This document shows positions 18,244 to 28,086 of a stretch of DNA of 64,000 bases, piece after piece. Position 1 is the first letter of the stretch; each line of letters begins with the position of its first letter. The translations under genes were made by a program, and so were the position numbers. The notes under the pieces were generated by a model, which had not been told where the DNA came from, made no database searches, and saw nothing but the letters and a program-made list of their open reading frames with translations. Source of the DNA: Natronomonas gomsonensis (GTDB lineage: Archaea; Halobacteriota; Halobacteria; Halobacteriales; Haloarculaceae); NCBI RefSeq assembly GCF_013391635.1, contig NZ_JACAWU010000002.1, positions 1,488,001-1,552,000 on the forward strand, read 5' to 3'.

Positions 18244-20459
18244 CGGCTGACTCCCACGCTGCAACGGCCGTCAGCCGAATGCAGAATCGAATCCCGGCGT
18301 CACTCTACGAAGTCGCGTGGCAGTACTCACTGCTCGGGTGGTACTCAGCGGTCGAGTCCGATGTCATCGATTGGGACCTTGACCCAAAGCACCTCACGTA
18401 TCTCACCCCTCGTGCGAAGAGTGAATTGTTCGGGGAGGAAGACAGCCTCATCGTCGCGTATGTGGACCTGAGTGACCCGGAGAACCCTTCGCTTCGGGCT
18501 GAAGAGGATGGGGGGCCTGTCGAGATTACAACCTATACAGCCGATGATCGATTCCGAATCGGCTATTCCCGTCCAATCGACAAAACGAATCAGACCGCTC
18601 ATTCGATAACGACTCATCAAGACACAGAGGCATACCGCATCGCTGGCTTGGAAGATGCCTGGTACGGAAGGGGGAACCTCCAAGATCGATTCAATCGTTG
18701 GATCGATAGCGAGTACGCCGAAACGGTTAGAGAGGAAGCGAAGCCCGAAAATCGGCAGATTCTCGATGCGTTGTCAGAGCTCGGTGACAATGAAAATGAG
18801 ATGGACCGCCTCGCGGATCGGTTCCTTCAGCTGGCTGGTGGCGAAGATGCTGAATACGACGCCTTACTCACAGTTGCAATTCGGACCCCCGGTGGATCCG
18901 AATACAGGTTCCCCGGCGAGATTGAGGTCCTGAATGAGGTGATGTACGAAAAGAAGCTCAATCGCTTGGACAGCATCTCAGTCGAGGATGCAAGTGGTGA
19001 TGGTACAGGCTACGTGACCGGAGACGCCAATGAGGTCACGGGAGGTTCGCCGGGATTGCTCGGGATGAACGGGAAGAAGCAACGCGAACACTTCGCTGAT
19101 TTGGATACAACCGGCGGAAATGCATGGAATGCACGGCCTCTGGAATTCGATACGGCGGCCGCAATCGCCTCCGCGGGGTCACTATTCAACGACTTCTACC
19201 GTGGGTTGCGTTACAACCGACGAATCTACATCCTACCCTACATCGCTGCCCGACGCGATGAAATCTCGCCGGAGACATTCGAATGGTTCTATCGGCGTAT
19301 CTATGCTCGACTACAGGCAGCAGAGCATGGTGCTGATGGAACGTTCGATGACGTACTCGAGGAACTATTCATCGAAGCGTCCCAAGCAAGGTTGGAGGCA
19401 AGTGACTCTGCTGATGAATCGGCAACTGGCCTCCTCGAAGCGACACCCGGCGTCTCGTGGGATGATGTGAGATTCGCCGTTGTCCATCAGGTCACAGGTA
19501 ACCCCGAACGGGTCTACTTCGATACCTTGGACGGGATGGCACCCGCAACAGAACTCGAAGACGCCCACAACCAAGCGACGAGTAGTCCACTGTTCGAAAG
19601 TGGCGGGATTTTCCACAACAATCCTACGCCCGACTCCAGCCCGCTACTAGGAGTTGGACTCAAACTTGCCCGATACATCCTCTATGGCGGGTATTTTCGC
19701 CGAACAACCGAACCGACTAGGAGTAGCCGCGAAGCAAATGAACCCCCGGGAACAGGGTCGCTTGACGACAGTCAGATGCGACCTGTTCGAAACCTACTCA
19801 CCGGGACACAAATCGACGCACGTTCGCTTCTGGAGGAGTACATCCATCAACTGGTCCAAGACCAGCGCGATCAATTCGGAGATGATTCCGGATTCATGCC
19901 CTTCCCGAAGCGAAGTGTCGTTGAGCAGTACGTGCAGCTCCGGGCACTCGACGATATCGGAGCGCTCGATACGACCAATACACTCGAATTCACAACCACA
20001 CAAATGACAACTGAATATGAAGACCGCAGCGCGCGCCTGACCGATTTCATCGAGAACCACGACGCACTAGATGGAATGACTGAGGAGGCTGTTTTTGTTC
20101 TCGGTGGCCTCGTCGGGCGTATCTCGGCGTACCAAGACTACAAGAACGTCTCATCGACACTCATCCGTCGCTATCCGGTCGATTATCTCACCAAACAGAC
20201 GGTCAAGGAGGTGACTAAGGAGGTGTTACAGATGAATAATTCGTACGCTGAAGCAGACGAGAAACGGTCCTACCGTACCAATGGTCGGTATACTGAGCGG
20301 CTGACAGACACGATGCTCGCTGCCGATCCGAACACGTGGGAACTCAACGAGTCCGAACTCCAGTGGCTCTACAGTCTCGGTATTGCCTACGGGTTGAGCG
20401 ACTACTCGCTTGAAAGTGAAGAACCGGACGACGACCAGACGACTGAATCCGATACATAA
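18240..20459 (+). CDS. cas8b: Cas8b (Csh1-type) large subunit of type I-B Cascade
   Basis: This 739-residue protein is the large Cascade subunit of haloarchaeal I-B systems, which recognises the PAM and stabilises the R-loop. Length and position between cas6 and cas7 match the haloarchaeal type (about 720 aa). No nuclease motif is evident. The gene is complete, overlaps cas6 by 4 bp and is 2 bp from cas7. The C-terminal part is helical and highly charged with an acidic tail, consistent with a small-subunit-like domain fused to Cas8. Confidence 0.85.
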   Translation: MTADSHAATAVSRMQNRIPASLYEVAWQYSLLGWYSAVESDVIDWDLDPKHLTYLTPRAKSELFGEEDSLIVAYVDLSDPENPSLRAEEDGGPVEITTYTADDRFRIGYSRPIDKTNQTAHSITTHQDTEAYRIAGLEDAWYGRGNLQDRFNRWIDSEYAETVREEAKPENRQILDALSELGDNENEMDRLADRFLQLAGGEDAEYDALLTVAIRTPGGSEYRFPGEIEVLNEVMYEKKLNRLDSISVEDASGDGTGYVTGDANEVTGGSPGLLGMNGKKQREHFADLDTTGGNAWNARPLEFDTAAAIASAGSLFNDFYRGLRYNRRIYILPYIAARRDEISPETFEWFYRRIYARLQAAEHGADGTFDDVLEELFIEASQARLEASDSADESATGLLEATPGVSWDDVRFAVVHQVTGNPERVYFDTLDGMAPATELEDAHNQATSSPLFESGGIFHNNPTPDSSPLLGVGLKLARYILYGGYFRRTTEPTRSSREANEPPGTGSLDDSQMRPVRNLLTGTQIDARSLLEEYIHQLVQDQRDQFGDDSGFMPFPKRSVVEQYVQLRALDDIGALDTTNTLEFTTTQMTTEYEDRSARLTDFIENHDALDGMTEEAVFVLGGLVGRISAYQDYKNVSSTLIRRYPVDYLTKQTVKEVTKEVLQMNNSYAEADEKRSYRTNGRYTERLTDTMLAADPNTWELNESELQWLYSLGIAYGLSDYSLESEEPDDDQTTESDT

Positions 20460-20461
20460 CA

Positions 20462-21508
20462 ATGTCCAGTGACGAATCCACGGCCGACATCGATGGAACC
20501 GACTCCGTAGAGAACCGCTCGGAAATCGTCTTTGCGTACGATGCAGAAGACACGAATCCGAACGGGAATCCACTCTCCGCGAACGACAAGCCGCGAATCG
20601 ACGAGACGACCGGTAAAGCAGTCGTCACCGACGTACGGCTGAAACGATACCTTCGAGACCAACTCGACGACGACGATTTCGATATTTACATCAAGAACCC
20701 AACCAAGGCCGAGGAAGATACCGTTCTCGACCGTGACGACCTCTTCACTCAGGTCACCGGCTACGAGGAGGACGATCTTGATGATGTGTCGGGGAGTGAA
20801 GCTGCCAACGCGTTCCTACAAAACTCTACTGACGTTCGATATTTCGGTGCGACGGCCTCGTTTAGTAGTGGGTTCCAAAGCTCACTTGGTGAGGGATTCC
20901 CCGGCCAGTTCATCGGTCCCGTCCAGTTCTCCCACGCCCGGAGTCTGAACACCGTCGTGCAAAAGAGCGAGTCGAAGCAGCTGTCGACGGTCGTCTCTAG
21001 TGGTGGTGACGCCGAACAAGGGACCTTCGCAACCGACAACCGCTTGCAATACGCCTTCATTCCGTTCCATGGAATCGTCAACGAGGTTGGCGCAAACGAT
21101 ACCAAACTCAGCCAGACCGACGTGGAGCGTCTCGATACGCTCTGCTGGCGCGCACTAAAGAACCAGACGCTGACGCGGTCGAAGATGGGACATCAGCCTC
21201 GACTGTATCTTCGTGTCGAATACGAAACAGATGCGTTCCATATCGGAACATTAGACGACGGGCTGGAACTAGTGCAGGACCGGCCCGATGCGGAGCTGCG
21301 GAACATTGCAGATGTCGTTGTCGGAATCGACGAGGTTCTCACCGATCTCGAAGCAAATAGTGACCACGTCGCGTCGATTAGCGTCATCGCAGATCGCCAT
21401 CTAACAGTCGAAGCAGACGGTGAACGCGGTGGTCCAGAATATCTTGTCGAGGCCCTTGAATCCGCAGTGGGTCCCGAGAAGGTGACCGAGGTTGACCCCT
21501 ACGCCTGA
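20462..21508 (+). CDS. cas7: Cas7 (Csh2-type) Cascade backbone protein
   Basis: The 348-residue RAMP protein polymerises along the crRNA. Its N-terminal region 'FAYDAEDTNPNGNPL' with 'DVRLKRYLRDQL' shortly after is the Csh2/Cas7 signature. The gene looks intact and shares one base with cas5 (TGATG), showing tight translational coupling. Confidence 0.93.
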   Translation: MSSDESTADIDGTDSVENRSEIVFAYDAEDTNPNGNPLSANDKPRIDETTGKAVVTDVRLKRYLRDQLDDDDFDIYIKNPTKAEEDTVLDRDDLFTQVTGYEEDDLDDVSGSEAANAFLQNSTDVRYFGATASFSSGFQSSLGEGFPGQFIGPVQFSHARSLNTVVQKSESKQLSTVVSSGGDAEQGTFATDNRLQYAFIPFHGIVNEVGANDTKLSQTDVERLDTLCWRALKNQTLTRSKMGHQPRLYLRVEYETDAFHIGTLDDGLELVQDRPDAELRNIADVVVGIDEVLTDLEANSDHVASISVIADRHLTVEADGERGGPEYLVEALESAVGPEKVTEVDPYA

Positions 21509-22272
21509 TGTCGGTGACATCACTGGATGTGAGCGGTCGTGAATGCCTCTCGTTCACTGTGAGTGGTCCATGGGCGCATTTCCGACGTATCGACACCACC
21601 ACGGAGAAATTGACGTATCGGATTATCCCACGGACGACTGTTGCTGGGCTTCTTGCCGCCGTTCTCGGACTGCCGCGCAACTCCTATTATGACCTATTCA
21701 GTCAAGATTCGTCTGCAATGGCAATCTCTCCACAGTGCCAACTTGAGACGCAGTCTATCCCAATACTGACCTTACCGACCACGGCGAGCGATATCAAGAC
21801 TGCAGACGGGGTCTCTGGGAAAACAGTGGTTGACCCTGAAACCATCGCCGAGGAGCGGAAGCGGCGTACGTTCGAGTATATTGTTGATCCGTCCTACCGA
21901 ATTGACCTCGTCCTTGATGATGATGACAAGTTTGAGGAATTGACAGAGTATCTTCAGTCTGGGCGGGCAGTCTACACACCAGCCTTAGGAAAGTCAGAGT
22001 GTTTGGCAAACTTCTCCGAGGTGAAACGAACTACCGTGGCAGACGGTGGAGATTTGCAGTCGATTACGTCAACGGTTCCCGAAGAACACGTCGTTCCAAG
22101 TCCAGGCCAACCCCTCAGAATGGAACGAACACCAGCGTACATGCAAGCAACCGATGGTGGTCGCAAGACTACTGGATTCATTTCGTATGCCTATCCAACT
22201 GAGCAGCATCAACTGTCGGCACCTGATGCTGATGTCATGACGGTTGACGGCCGATCCGTCTGCTTCATCTAA
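21508..22272 (+). CDS. cas5: Cas5 (Cas5h-type) Cascade subunit
   Basis: The 254-residue RAMP protein caps the 5' handle of the crRNA in type I-B Cascade. The N-terminal 'ECLSFTVSGPWAHFRR' followed by 'YRIIPRTTVAGLLAAVLGL' is characteristic of Cas5. It overlaps cas7 and cas3 by one base each, within the uninterrupted operon cas6-cas8b-cas7-cas5-cas3. Confidence 0.92.
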   Translation: MSVTSLDVSGRECLSFTVSGPWAHFRRIDTTTEKLTYRIIPRTTVAGLLAAVLGLPRNSYYDLFSQDSSAMAISPQCQLETQSIPILTLPTTASDIKTADGVSGKTVVDPETIAEERKRRTFEYIVDPSYRIDLVLDDDDKFEELTEYLQSGRAVYTPALGKSECLANFSEVKRTTVADGGDLQSITSTVPEEHVVPSPGQPLRMERTPAYMQATDGGRKTTGFISYAYPTEQHQLSAPDADVMTVDGRSVCFI

Positions 22273-24878
22273 TGGCCAACCAACCTCTCGAATCGTACGA
22301 TGCACGCCCCGGCCAATCTCTCGCAGAACACATCGAAGGCGTCGCGGCTGGTGCCGAGGCACTCACCACTGACGCAGGAATGAATCCGTACGGTGACGAT
22401 TGGTCCGGGGTCTTGCAGACGTTAGCCTGGACACACGATATCGGGAAACTCACGGGGTACTTTCAGACCTACCTCAAAACAGGCGATAGACAGAGTGCCC
22501 CGCGGCCAGAATTGACCTATCACGGGACGTTCGGTGCCCTCGTCACGAGTCTCGCAATGGTCCGTACAGGTTATGCGCCAGAGACGGCAGCAGCAGGGTT
22601 CTATGCCGTCGCAAAGCATCACTCCGTCATCCAGAACATCCCGACCGATATTCGTCGATACCATCTCGATAAAGAGGCGGTCGATGCACGCTTCGAACTT
22701 GCCGAACAACAACTTTCGAACATCGACGCGACAGGATCTCCTGCAGCAGACGAGGCATTACGACAGGCGACAAATGGTGCGTACTCGTGGGATGAATTGC
22801 TAACTGATGGACTATCACGTGCACGGGCCACAATCAAGCAAATGGGCGAGCGGATTCCCGACGAAACCTTCTATGGATGTGTTCTACGCATGTGGTCGAC
22901 TCTCGTCACGGCGGACAAGTTCGATGCAAGTGGGATAACGACACGGGATGATGTCACTGGAGCCACCGAGATCTCACGTCCTGCTCCGAATCGGCTTACA
23001 TCCGAGGTTCGGAAGATAGCTGAAACGAAACTCTCTGACGGAGAACCCGCATCGGCGTATCTCGATACCCCCGACCGACCGTTACCCGCTCAATCGGCAT
23101 CTATCAAACAACGCCTCGACGGGCTTCGGACCGCTGCCAATGCTCGGACGACAGAGAACGTACTCAACGAATTCTCGGCCGGTAATCGCGTCTTCGAATT
23201 GACGCTACCGACCGGATTTGGGAAGACGTACACCGGCCTTCGCGCCGGGTTGTCACTTGCAGACCACCGGAATTCCCGACTCATCTACGCACTGCCGTAC
23301 ACTTCCATCATCGACCAAGTCGGATCGAATATCGAAGATGTCTTCGACATCAGTGAGACCGACCCGGCGTTCACGAAACACCATCACTTGGCAGATACGC
23401 GAACGGTTCAACACGAGGGAGACGACTTCGCAGATAGCGCGAGTTCTGGCCGAGAGACCCTCCACGCCGAAGCGTGGCGATCCGGCCTCATTCTGACCAC
23501 GTTTACGCAGCTATTGGAGAGTGTGGCTGGCCCAGGGAACGTCCAGTCGATGAAACTCCCTGCGCTTCAGGATAGTGTCATCATCCTCGACGAACCGCAA
23601 GCAATTCCGCTTCAGTGGTGGGAACTCGTCGGTCGATTGACCCGCTATCTCGTCTCAGAGTACGATGCGACCGTCCTGTTCATGACAGCAACGCAGCCGC
23701 GTATCCTCAACCAGATGGACCATGTACCCTCACCGACCCCAGTCGGGGGACTGCACGAGGACTGTATCGATCTCATCGACGACTATCCACGGGTTTCGTT
23801 CCGGTTACACGAGAGCCTCCAGCGGCACATCGAATCACCTGGCGGGCGGCCATATTCGCTCGCCTCTGCAGCCGACGAACTCCTCGAGGCGACGACTTCG
23901 CCGATGAACACTGCAGCAATCGTCAACACGGTGGATTCCGCGACGACACTAGCTACCCAATTAGACACGAGAGAAGATGTCGTCTTCTTAGGAAGCGAGC
24001 TACTATCGTATCATCAGGCATCCGAAGGTGACTCGTTCGATGCTTGTACGTATCTTGAATATCTTGCTGAGACCGTTGACGAGGACGCCCTCCTCGTTGC
24101 CACCCTGACGACTCGGCTTCGTCCGGTTGACCGAGTGTGTCTCATCGAAAGCCTGCGTGCGATTCTCGATGGGAAAATCGAGACCCCGTTCGATACCTCG
24201 CGAACGATTACTGTGACGACACAGTTACTTGAGGCAGGCGTCGATATCAGCTTCGACCGCTTGTACCGCGATCTCGCCCCGCTTCCGGCCATTGTTCAAG
24301 CTGCTGGTCGATGTAACCGGAGCTTCAGTGCTGACCCAAGCGAAGTGGTCATCTGGCGGCTCGACAGCCAGCCATCGGAGACGTTCGTTCCCAGTCAACT
24401 CATCTATGGCGATCACTCGCTACTCCGCCCAACGTTGACCGCGTTGGAGGCACTCCGAACGAAACATGGAGCTGAGGAACTGCCCGAAGGCGCAGTTATC
24501 TCGACGGGGATATCGGAGTACTACGACGCACTTCACGACCAGCGACAGACCGGACAGCGACAGGACCGACTCACGGCCGCGTTCGATACTGCGAAGGGGA
24601 AACTACTGCGGGAAGCATCGTTGATTGAGGAGACACAGTCGTCCAAGGAGGTTCTCGTATTAGTAACCGAAGAGGACACTACTCACTACGACGAGTACGT
24701 TGCCGCGAAGGCGGCTGATGAATGGGAGACAGCGAGACAGAAGTTCAACCAACTCAAAGAGTGTCTTGTGACCGTCTCTGACGAGTCTCAATCTGACGAG
24801 GACAAACTGGATGCCGTGCGTCCGGATGAAATCCACGAAAAGTACGATATCGAGACAGGAAGTGGTGTCCAGTTGTAA
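22272..24878 (+). CDS. cas3: Cas3 helicase-nuclease (HD domain fused to SF2 helicase)
   Basis: This 868-residue effector degrades DNA recognised by Cascade. The N-terminal HD nuclease has H20 in 'LAEHIEG', H55-D56 in 'WTHDIGK', and downstream 'TYHGTFGAL' and 'KHHSVIQ'. Helicase motifs are complete: Walker A 'LPTGFGKTYTG' (near 316), Walker B 'IILDEPQA' (near 440), 'FMTATQP' (near 470) and motif VI 'QAAGRCNRSF' (near 680). All catalytic positions look intact, so interference should be active. It is the last gene of the operon: cas4, cas1 and cas2, which usually follow in haloarchaea, are absent. Confidence 0.95.
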   Translation: MANQPLESYDARPGQSLAEHIEGVAAGAEALTTDAGMNPYGDDWSGVLQTLAWTHDIGKLTGYFQTYLKTGDRQSAPRPELTYHGTFGALVTSLAMVRTGYAPETAAAGFYAVAKHHSVIQNIPTDIRRYHLDKEAVDARFELAEQQLSNIDATGSPAADEALRQATNGAYSWDELLTDGLSRARATIKQMGERIPDETFYGCVLRMWSTLVTADKFDASGITTRDDVTGATEISRPAPNRLTSEVRKIAETKLSDGEPASAYLDTPDRPLPAQSASIKQRLDGLRTAANARTTENVLNEFSAGNRVFELTLPTGFGKTYTGLRAGLSLADHRNSRLIYALPYTSIIDQVGSNIEDVFDISETDPAFTKHHHLADTRTVQHEGDDFADSASSGRETLHAEAWRSGLILTTFTQLLESVAGPGNVQSMKLPALQDSVIILDEPQAIPLQWWELVGRLTRYLVSEYDATVLFMTATQPRILNQMDHVPSPTPVGGLHEDCIDLIDDYPRVSFRLHESLQRHIESPGGRPYSLASAADELLEATTSPMNTAAIVNTVDSATTLATQLDTREDVVFLGSELLSYHQASEGDSFDACTYLEYLAETVDEDALLVATLTTRLRPVDRVCLIESLRAILDGKIETPFDTSRTITVTTQLLEAGVDISFDRLYRDLAPLPAIVQAAGRCNRSFSADPSEVVIWRLDSQPSETFVPSQLIYGDHSLLRPTLTALEALRTKHGAEELPEGAVISTGISEYYDALHDQRQTGQRQDRLTAAFDTAKGKLLREASLIEETQSSKEVLVLVTEEDTTHYDEYVAAKAADEWETARQKFNQLKECLVTVSDESQSDEDKLDAVRPDEIHEKYDIETGSGVQL

Positions 24879-25006
24879 ACGAACAGGTTATGTTCTCTGA
24901 GATTGGAATTCATCGACCCGTTAATGATTGGCGGCTATTGGAGGTCGACGGAAATGTTGATGTGATTTCCGCCGGAAGATGACCTATGGCTGCAGGAGTT
25001 GCCATG
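24879..25006 (+). other. Presumed leader of the main CRISPR array
   Basis: These 128 bases separate cas3 from the first repeat. The repeat orientation (ending ..TTGAAGC, the expected crRNA 5' handle) places the leader here. No clear TATA box or leader motif stands out, and the first repeat is itself variant, so the leader may be short or degraded. The array might be co-transcribed with the cas operon. Confidence 0.4.
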
Positions 25007-25892
25007 GTTTCAGGTGGACCCTTGGGCGGTTGAAGCTCGAGTTGCTAAGGATGCAATCACCGGATAAAAGAGCGTTTCAGACGGACCCTTGGGCGGTTAA
25101 AGCACCTGTACGAACCGCTGCGGCAGTTGCGGTGCGAACGGTTTCAGACGGACCCGTTGGCGGTTGAAGCTCGCCACCGACATAATCCAATGAACGACCT
25201 AATCCGCGTTTCAGACGGACCCGTGGGAGGTTGAAGCTGCACCCTCGTATTTGAGTCGGTGCTCATCAACCCAGTTTCAAGTGGACCCTTGGGCGGTTGA
25301 AGCAGCACGACCGTCCCGCAGACGGTCGCTGTTCCGATGGTTTCAGACGGACCTCTTGGGCGGTTGAAGCTCCCAGACGAAGATTAGTTGGCCGTGGATT
25401 TGGTCGTTTCAGACGGACCCGCGGGCGGTTGAAGCGTCCATCCCGCCGAGTGGCCCGAGCCCTTTGGTCGCGTTTCAGACGGACCCGTGGGCGGTTGAAG
25501 CAGCCGTATGCAGTGCATACACCACGTATGCGCTTTGTTTCAGACGGACCCGTGGGCGGTTGAAGCCGCTCGATCCCCGACGTGATCTCGACGTCGGAGA
25601 GTGTTTCAGACGGCCCCGTGGGCGGTTGAAGTGAGGCCGACGCCATCACGCCGAAGCTCGTCGTCGACGTTTCAGACGGATCCTTGGGCGGTTGAAGCCC
25701 GGCCCCCGAATACGATGTGAGTTAGTCGGAGGGTTTCAGACGGACCCATAGGTGGTTGAAGCGCCGGCCTGATTGAAGACCGGGAAACCCTCAATTTGTT
25801 TCAGACGGACTCTTGGGCGGTTGAAGCTACGGCGACCCAGGAACTGCCGGGGAAGCGGACCTATTTCAGACGTACCCTTGGGCGGTTGAAGT

Positions 25893-25990
25893 ATGGTTCT
25901 TATCATGGGTGCCATTGCGCTAGTCGTGTTTCAGATGGACTCCCGTAGGGTTGAAGCACTTGACGACGGTAAGGGCATCCAAGAGATTTC
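25893..25990 (+). repeat. CRISPR segment (spacers 14-15) duplicated at 27323-27421
   Basis: Spacer 14 (25893-25927), repeat 15 and spacer 15 (25958-25990) correspond to spacer 36, repeat 37 and spacer 37. Spacers 14 and 36 match at 33 of 35 bases; spacers 15 and 37 differ by a few substitutions and a one-base length change; repeats 15 and 37 share the odd form GGACTCC...TAGGGTTGAAG. Confidence 0.9.
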
Positions 25991-27322
25991 GTTTCAGATA
26001 AATCCTTGGGCGGTTGAAGCGAGCGCATCTGTACGCAGATGGAGAGCGTCACCGAGTTTCAGACGGACCCTTGGGCGGTTGAAGCAGACACTCGTTGGCG
26101 TCGAGCAGAGTGTCCTGAATTGTTTCAGACGGACCATGGGCGGTTGAAACATCATTGACGGGACAACGTTCGTCCTCGGGACCGCGTTTCAGACGGACCC
26201 TTGGGCGGTTGAAGCGACACCCGAACGAATCGCTATGAAATCGACAGCCAAGTTTCAGACGGACCCGTGGGCGGTTGAAGCAGAACACAGCACGCGACAG
26301 ACGGAGTTATAGACGTAGTTTCAGACGGCGCCTTGGGCGGTGGAAGCCTGAACAGCGGCGCCGAGATGCTTCGGGCATCCGGGTTTCAGAAGGACCATTA
26401 GGCGGTTGAATCGACCGCGAGGGCGACGGCTTCCGCGTGTCCCTCCCGTTTCAGACGGCGCCTTGGGCGGTGGAAGCCCGAATCACGATCTCCCGAAAGA
26501 GGTGAAGCACTAGTTTCAGACGGACCCTTCGGTGGTTGAAGCACGCGCGGGCTGAAGAAACTCGGTGACATCGAGATCAGTTTCAGATGGACTCTAGGGC
26601 GGTTGAAGCATCGAGAGACCGATCGTTATCTTGAGTCAGACGTGTATCAGATGGGCCCTCGTGGGATTGAAACATGACGGTCGCGTACATGATATGAGAG
26701 GCGATTGAATTTCAGACGGACTGCGTGGGTTTGAAGCCACATCTCGAAGTCTGCGCAGTGCTGCGCGTAGAGGTTTCAGATGGTCCCGTGGGCGGTTGAA
26801 GCGACCTCGTCACGTACAAGATGTATCCGTGGCTCCCCGTTTCAGACGGACTCATTGACGGTTGAACCAACCCGAACGATAGCCCCCTCCGGGCTGACAG
26901 CGAGTTTCAGACGGATTCATGGACGGTTGAAGTAACACCCCGGACCGGGACAACCCCGTAATTGAGTGGGTTTCAGAAGGACCCTCGGGTGCTTATAGTG
27001 CTGGACCGGCAGAGGAATTTATGAGCTACAAAGAGTTTCAGGCGGACCCCTGGGTGGTTGAAGCTCGAGGTACTTCTGCGGGTTCCTATGGGCGGCTTGT
27101 TTCAAACGGACGCGTGGGCGGTTGAAGCGGGACTGACAGCGACCCGGACGCGTACCGCTTCGAGTTCCAGACGGATTCTTGGGCGGTTGAAGCGGCACAA
27201 CCAAGATCGCGTCCACGCGTGTCTCGCATTTCAGACGGACCCATGAGCGGTTGAAGCATCCACCCAAACAGCAGCCCTGGGGGACCGGCAGCGGTTTCAG
27301 ACGGACCCGTAGGGGTTGAAGT

Positions 27323-27421
27323 ATGGTACTTATCATGGGTGCCATTGCGCTCGTCGTGTTTCAGATGGACTCCTATAGGGTTGAAGGACTTGACGACGGT
27401 AAGAACATCTCAAGAGATTAC
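27323..27421 (+). repeat. Second copy of the duplicated CRISPR segment (spacers 36-37)
   Basis: This is the counterpart of 25893-25990, 1.43 kb further along the array in the same orientation. Consecutive units recur in the same order, so it arose by segmental duplication rather than by two unrelated acquisitions. Confidence 0.9.
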
Positions 27422-28086
27422 GTTTCAGATGGACTTTTGGGCGGTTGAAGAGATGATCTGACCAAGGTTGACACATCGAACGACAACGTTTCAGATGGAC
27501 CCGTGGGCGGTTGAAGCTGGGACGCCCGCCACTGGTCCAATGGTCGGAAGGTGGTTTCAGACGGACCCATAGGCGGTTGAAGCAACCACTACCCGGAGGA
27601 CGGCCGTGTTGCGGTCACTGTTTCAGACGGACTCATGGGCGGTTGAAGCACCAAGACGCTCTTTGACACGGCGGAGAACAACGCGTTTCAGACGGACCCT
27701 TGGGCGGTTGAAGCACGGTCCCGCGTGACGAACTCCTCGCCAAAATTGAGGGTTTCAGACGGCCCCGTGGGCGGTTGAAGCGATCCACGGCACGCCATCG
27801 CCGGCCACCGAAAGCAGTTTCAGACGGATCCTTGGGCGGTTGAAGCAAGGCCGAGAACGCGATGTACGACATCGAACCCCAGTTTCAGACGGACCCGTGG
27901 GCGGTTGAAGCGGCCGCGCGTACGTCTTTGAGGGAGGTGGGTTCTGGTTTCAGACGGACCCACGGGCAGTTAAAATTGCGACCACTATCTCATCCAGTTC
28001 TTACCCCAAGGTGCTTCAAACGAACTCGTGCGATTGATCTCCCTATAGCAGGAGAGTACTTTTTGCCGTTGTGGTGCTGTACCGGA

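Larger units (their letters stand above)
25007..27976 (+). CRISPR. Type I-B CRISPR array, 46 repeats and 45 spacers, highly heterogeneous repeats
   Basis: The 30-base repeat has consensus GTTTCAGACGGACCC-T/G-TGGGCGGTTGAAGC read in two parts; length varies from 29 to 31, and spacers are 33-37 bases. Few repeats match the consensus exactly (for example 26056-26085, 26186-26215, 27685-27714). Many carry C-to-T or G-to-A changes, such as GACGG to GATGG, and the last copy (27947-27976) ends ..CAGTTAAAAT. Repeats 21 and 23 share a rare GGCGCC...GGTGG form. Spacers 14 and 15 recur in altered form as spacers 36 and 37; spacer 44 recurs in the mini-array. With no cas1/2/4 nearby, the array is probably no longer acquiring spacers. 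Confidence 0.97.

Noticed and set aside
25266-27345. Open frames running through the CRISPR array (proteins with repeated 'LQPPTGPSET' or 'RFRRTRGRLK')
   Set aside because: They are translations of the repeat units and change with each spacer; the region is an array, not genes.
25007-27976. Self-targeting spacers against this window
   Set aside because: Reading the spacers against nearby genes gave no convincing match other than the spacer shared between the two arrays; a proper search is needed for the whole genome.
28013-28035. Extra inverted CRISPR repeat after the main array
   Set aside because: Only the first seven bases (GCTTCAA) agree well with the repeat; the remainder diverges, so it may be chance.
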